Assembly (NCBI GenBank): GCA_023664535.1
Contig: JAMPFJ010000008.1
Coordinates: 1-64,000 of the forward strand
Source of the DNA: Bacteroidales bacterium
GTDB taxonomy: Bacteria > Bacillota > Clostridia > Lachnospirales > Lachnospiraceae
DNA: 64,000 nucleotides
Direction: 5' to 3'
Position 1 is the first letter of the stretch. Every line of letters starts with the position of its first letter. Below are positions 62,593 to 64,000 of this stretch, piece after piece. The position numbers and the translations under genes are program-made. Below the pieces are notes generated by a model. That model made no database searches, was not told the origin of the DNA, and saw only the letters and a program-made list of their open reading frames with translations.

Positions 62593-63126
62593 ATGAATAT
62601 TTGGCATGATATTGATGAAGAAAGAATTTTTCCGACGGATTTTATTGCGGTCATTGAGATTAGTAAGGGCAGCAAGAAGAAGTATGAGCTGGATAAGAAA
62701 ACCGGTATGCTGATTCTGGACAGAATTTTATATACCTCAACCCATTATCCGGCGAATTATGGATTTATTCCGAGAACCTATGGCGATGACAAAGACCCAT
62801 TGGATGTACTGGTACTCTGCTCGGAGGATATTGAGCCGATGACATTGGTTCGCTGTTATCCCATCGGGGTGATGAAGATGCTGGATAATGGTATGGGAGA
62901 TGAGAAAATTATCGCCATTCCGTATAATGACCCCACGTATAACTGCTATACGGATGTCAATGAACTGCCCAAGCATATTTTTGAGGAAATCAAGCATTTC
63001 TTCAGTGTGTATAAGGCTCTGGAGGATAAAGAAACCCTTGTGGATGAATTTGATGGAGCCGCAGAGTCCATTCGTATTATTGAACAGTGCATTGAGAATT
63101 ATAATAACAAATTTGTGAACATATAG
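62593..63126 (+). CDS. ppa: Family I inorganic pyrophosphatase
   Basis: 177 residues, typical length. Hydrolyses pyrophosphate to two phosphates, pulling biosynthetic reactions forward; Mg-dependent and cytosolic. The active-site signature DDKDPLDVLVL (D-x-D-P-x-D) and YPANYGFIPRTYGDD are present, as are KIIAIPYNDP and the late catalytic HFFSVYK segment. ATG 62593 has aaggag 9 bases upstream. It has its own promoter and terminator. Confidence 0.95.
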   Translation: MNIWHDIDEERIFPTDFIAVIEISKGSKKKYELDKKTGMLILDRILYTSTHYPANYGFIPRTYGDDKDPLDVLVLCSEDIEPMTLVRCYPIGVMKMLDNGMGDEKIIAIPYNDPTYNCYTDVNELPKHIFEEIKHFFSVYKALEDKETLVDEFDGAAESIRIIEQCIENYNNKFVNI

Positions 63127-63139
63127 GGAGCAACGGTAT

Positions 63140-63210
63140 ACTGCTGCCTCGATACGGAATAAGGGAACGGATGCGTTTCTTCGGTTTGGTTGTCGGGGCA
63201 GCAGTTTTTT
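63140..63210 (+). terminator. Terminator after ppa
   Basis: actgctgcc (63140-63148) pairs with ggcagcagt (63197-63205), followed by a T run (63205-63210). The loop is about 48 bases, so it is not minimal. Confidence 0.65.
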
Positions 63211-63232
63211 GTATGACAGGGGGCGCAGGCAT

Positions 63233-64000
63233 ATGGATGTGAATCAGGTACTACAGGGATTGGATGATTTGTTTGCAGAGGGAAAGCTGAATCAGGTAGA
63301 GGAATATTTGCAGACGAATTTGGAGCAGGCAGAGAAAGAAGGGGATTTCGGCGCCGCAGTTTCCATATTGAACGAAATGCTGGGGTTTGCCAGGGAAACC
63401 AGCCAGTATGATAAGTGTGAGCGTTACGGAAGCCGGGTGCTGAAGCTGCTGGAGGACAGCCCGTATAAGGGAAGCGTCAGCCATGCCACCACGCTGTTAA
63501 ATGTGGCAAATGCCATGCGGGCAGCGGGAAAGCTTAAGGAATCACAGGCGTATTATCGGCAGACGGAGGATATTTATTATGCAAAGCTTCCGGAGGGCGA
63601 TTACGCCTTTGCCAGCCTGTATAACAATGAAGGTCTGCTCTGCGAAGAGCTGGGGGACTATGAGGGGGCGGCGGAAAGCTTTCGGAAGGCAATACAGATT
63701 GTTTCGGCATATCCGGGCAATGAATACTATCAGGCGGTTTCTTATGCGAATCTGGCAAATGCCGAGGTGATGCTTAAGGAATATGCCGAAGCCAAGACGC
63801 ATGCAGAGAAGGCATTGGAGCTGTTTGCACCGCTGCAGGTGGAGGATTCCCACAAAGGGGCGGCACTGGCGGCGTTGGGAGAGATTGAAGCGGCGGCAGG
63901 GAATACAGAAAAAGCGGTGGGCTGTTACCGGCAGGCGGAAAGCTGTATTTTGCACCATATCGGGAAAAATGCGGCGTATTACCGTGTGCATGAAAGACTG
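63233..64000 (+). CDS. Tetratricopeptide-repeat protein, 3' end outside window
   Basis: Open reading frame of at least 256 residues running off the end. It starts MDVNQVLQGLDDLFAEGKLNQVEEYL and shows regular TPR helices: GDFGAAVSILNEMLGFARETSQYDKCERYGSRVL, YNNEGLLCEELGDYEGAAESFRKAI, SYANLANAEVMLKEYAEAKTHAEKALELF and ALGEIEAAAGNTEKAVGCYRQAE. No signal peptide. ATG 63233 follows cagggggcgcag. In Lachnospiraceae such N-terminal TPR sets are often fused to a nucleotidyltransferase-like DUF4037 domain; the missing end would decide that. Confidence 0.82.
   Translation, partial: MDVNQVLQGLDDLFAEGKLNQVEEYLQTNLEQAEKEGDFGAAVSILNEMLGFARETSQYDKCERYGSRVLKLLEDSPYKGSVSHATTLLNVANAMRAAGKLKESQAYYRQTEDIYYAKLPEGDYAFASLYNNEGLLCEELGDYEGAAESFRKAIQIVSAYPGNEYYQAVSYANLANAEVMLKEYAEAKTHAEKALELFAPLQVEDSHKGAALAALGEIEAAAGNTEKAVGCYRQAESCILHHIGKNAAYYRVHERL

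Noticed and set aside
63501..63991. ORFs on both strands at the right end
   Set aside because: They overlap the open TPR frame from 63233, which has clear repeats and runs through to the window's end.

Overview
The window looks like a chromosomal segment of a Gram-positive clostridial bacterium, most likely a member of the Lachnospiraceae. This rests on strong GGAGG-type ribosome binding sites, moderate GC, and a gene set typical of that group (DUF4317, DUF815 ATPase, TcdA, VanW, MutS2, OmpR-type two-component pairs, FtsX-type ABC transporters, YhaM-like nuclease). No phage structural genes, integrase, insertion sequence or CRISPR array was seen.

Layout. 0-0.3 kb: three tRNA genes (Val partial, Leu, Arg) and a terminator. 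0.5-10.4 kb: a mostly co-directional housekeeping run (small conserved protein, type I 3-dehydroquinate dehydratase, membrane-anchored alpha/beta hydrolase, dGTPase-like HD protein, DUF4317, TcdA, DUF815 ATPase, B12-binding radical SAM, membrane protein). 10.4-19.1 kb: an FtsX permease and ATPase separated by a MITE-like nested inverted repeat, a PIN toxin-antitoxin pair, and a response regulator / ligand-binding lipoprotein / histidine kinase set. 19.1-23.4 kb (minus strand): histidine phosphatase, an ECF sigma factor overlapping a membrane-anchored beta-propeller protein, and a TPR-like protein. 23.4-34.5 kb: a 37-residue membrane peptide, VanW, AIR-synthase-like protein, Lrp regulator with aminotransferase, TrmL, MutS2, a second two-component system, and a YhaM-like nuclease. 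34.5-37.3 kb: zeta-toxin module and an orphan ABC exporter with repeated GTACAG-type motifs in its leader. 37.3-40.7 kb (minus): a three-gene membrane cluster resembling Bacillus ydjI-ydjG-ydjH. 41-42.6 kb: rlmD.

42.6-48.5 kb is an AT-richer accessory island starting at the 3' end of rlmD. It holds a broken and an intact RhuM-family gene, a carbohydrate-binding-like fragment, a DUF4238-like frameshifted gene, an unrecognised membrane-anchored protein, an SRPBCC protein, a frameshifted and truncated AlkD-like gene and a frameshifted and truncated TOTE-type archaeo-eukaryotic primase. All three frameshifts are explained by loss of one base from an A or T run. The island looks like a decaying defence or mobile hotspot.

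48.6-64 kb: two small conserved genes, then a divergent envelope-export locus. On the minus strand are a two-component system and an accessory membrane protein. On the plus strand are a lipoprotein, two adaptor lipoproteins (one a tandem fusion of two adaptor units), a 940-residue FtsX permease and two ATPases. Inorganic pyrophosphatase and the start of a TPR protein running off the end close the window. The best candidates for something not well described are the island (especially the 427-residue membrane protein), the tandem-adaptor / dual-ATPase exporter, and the sigma / beta-propeller pair.
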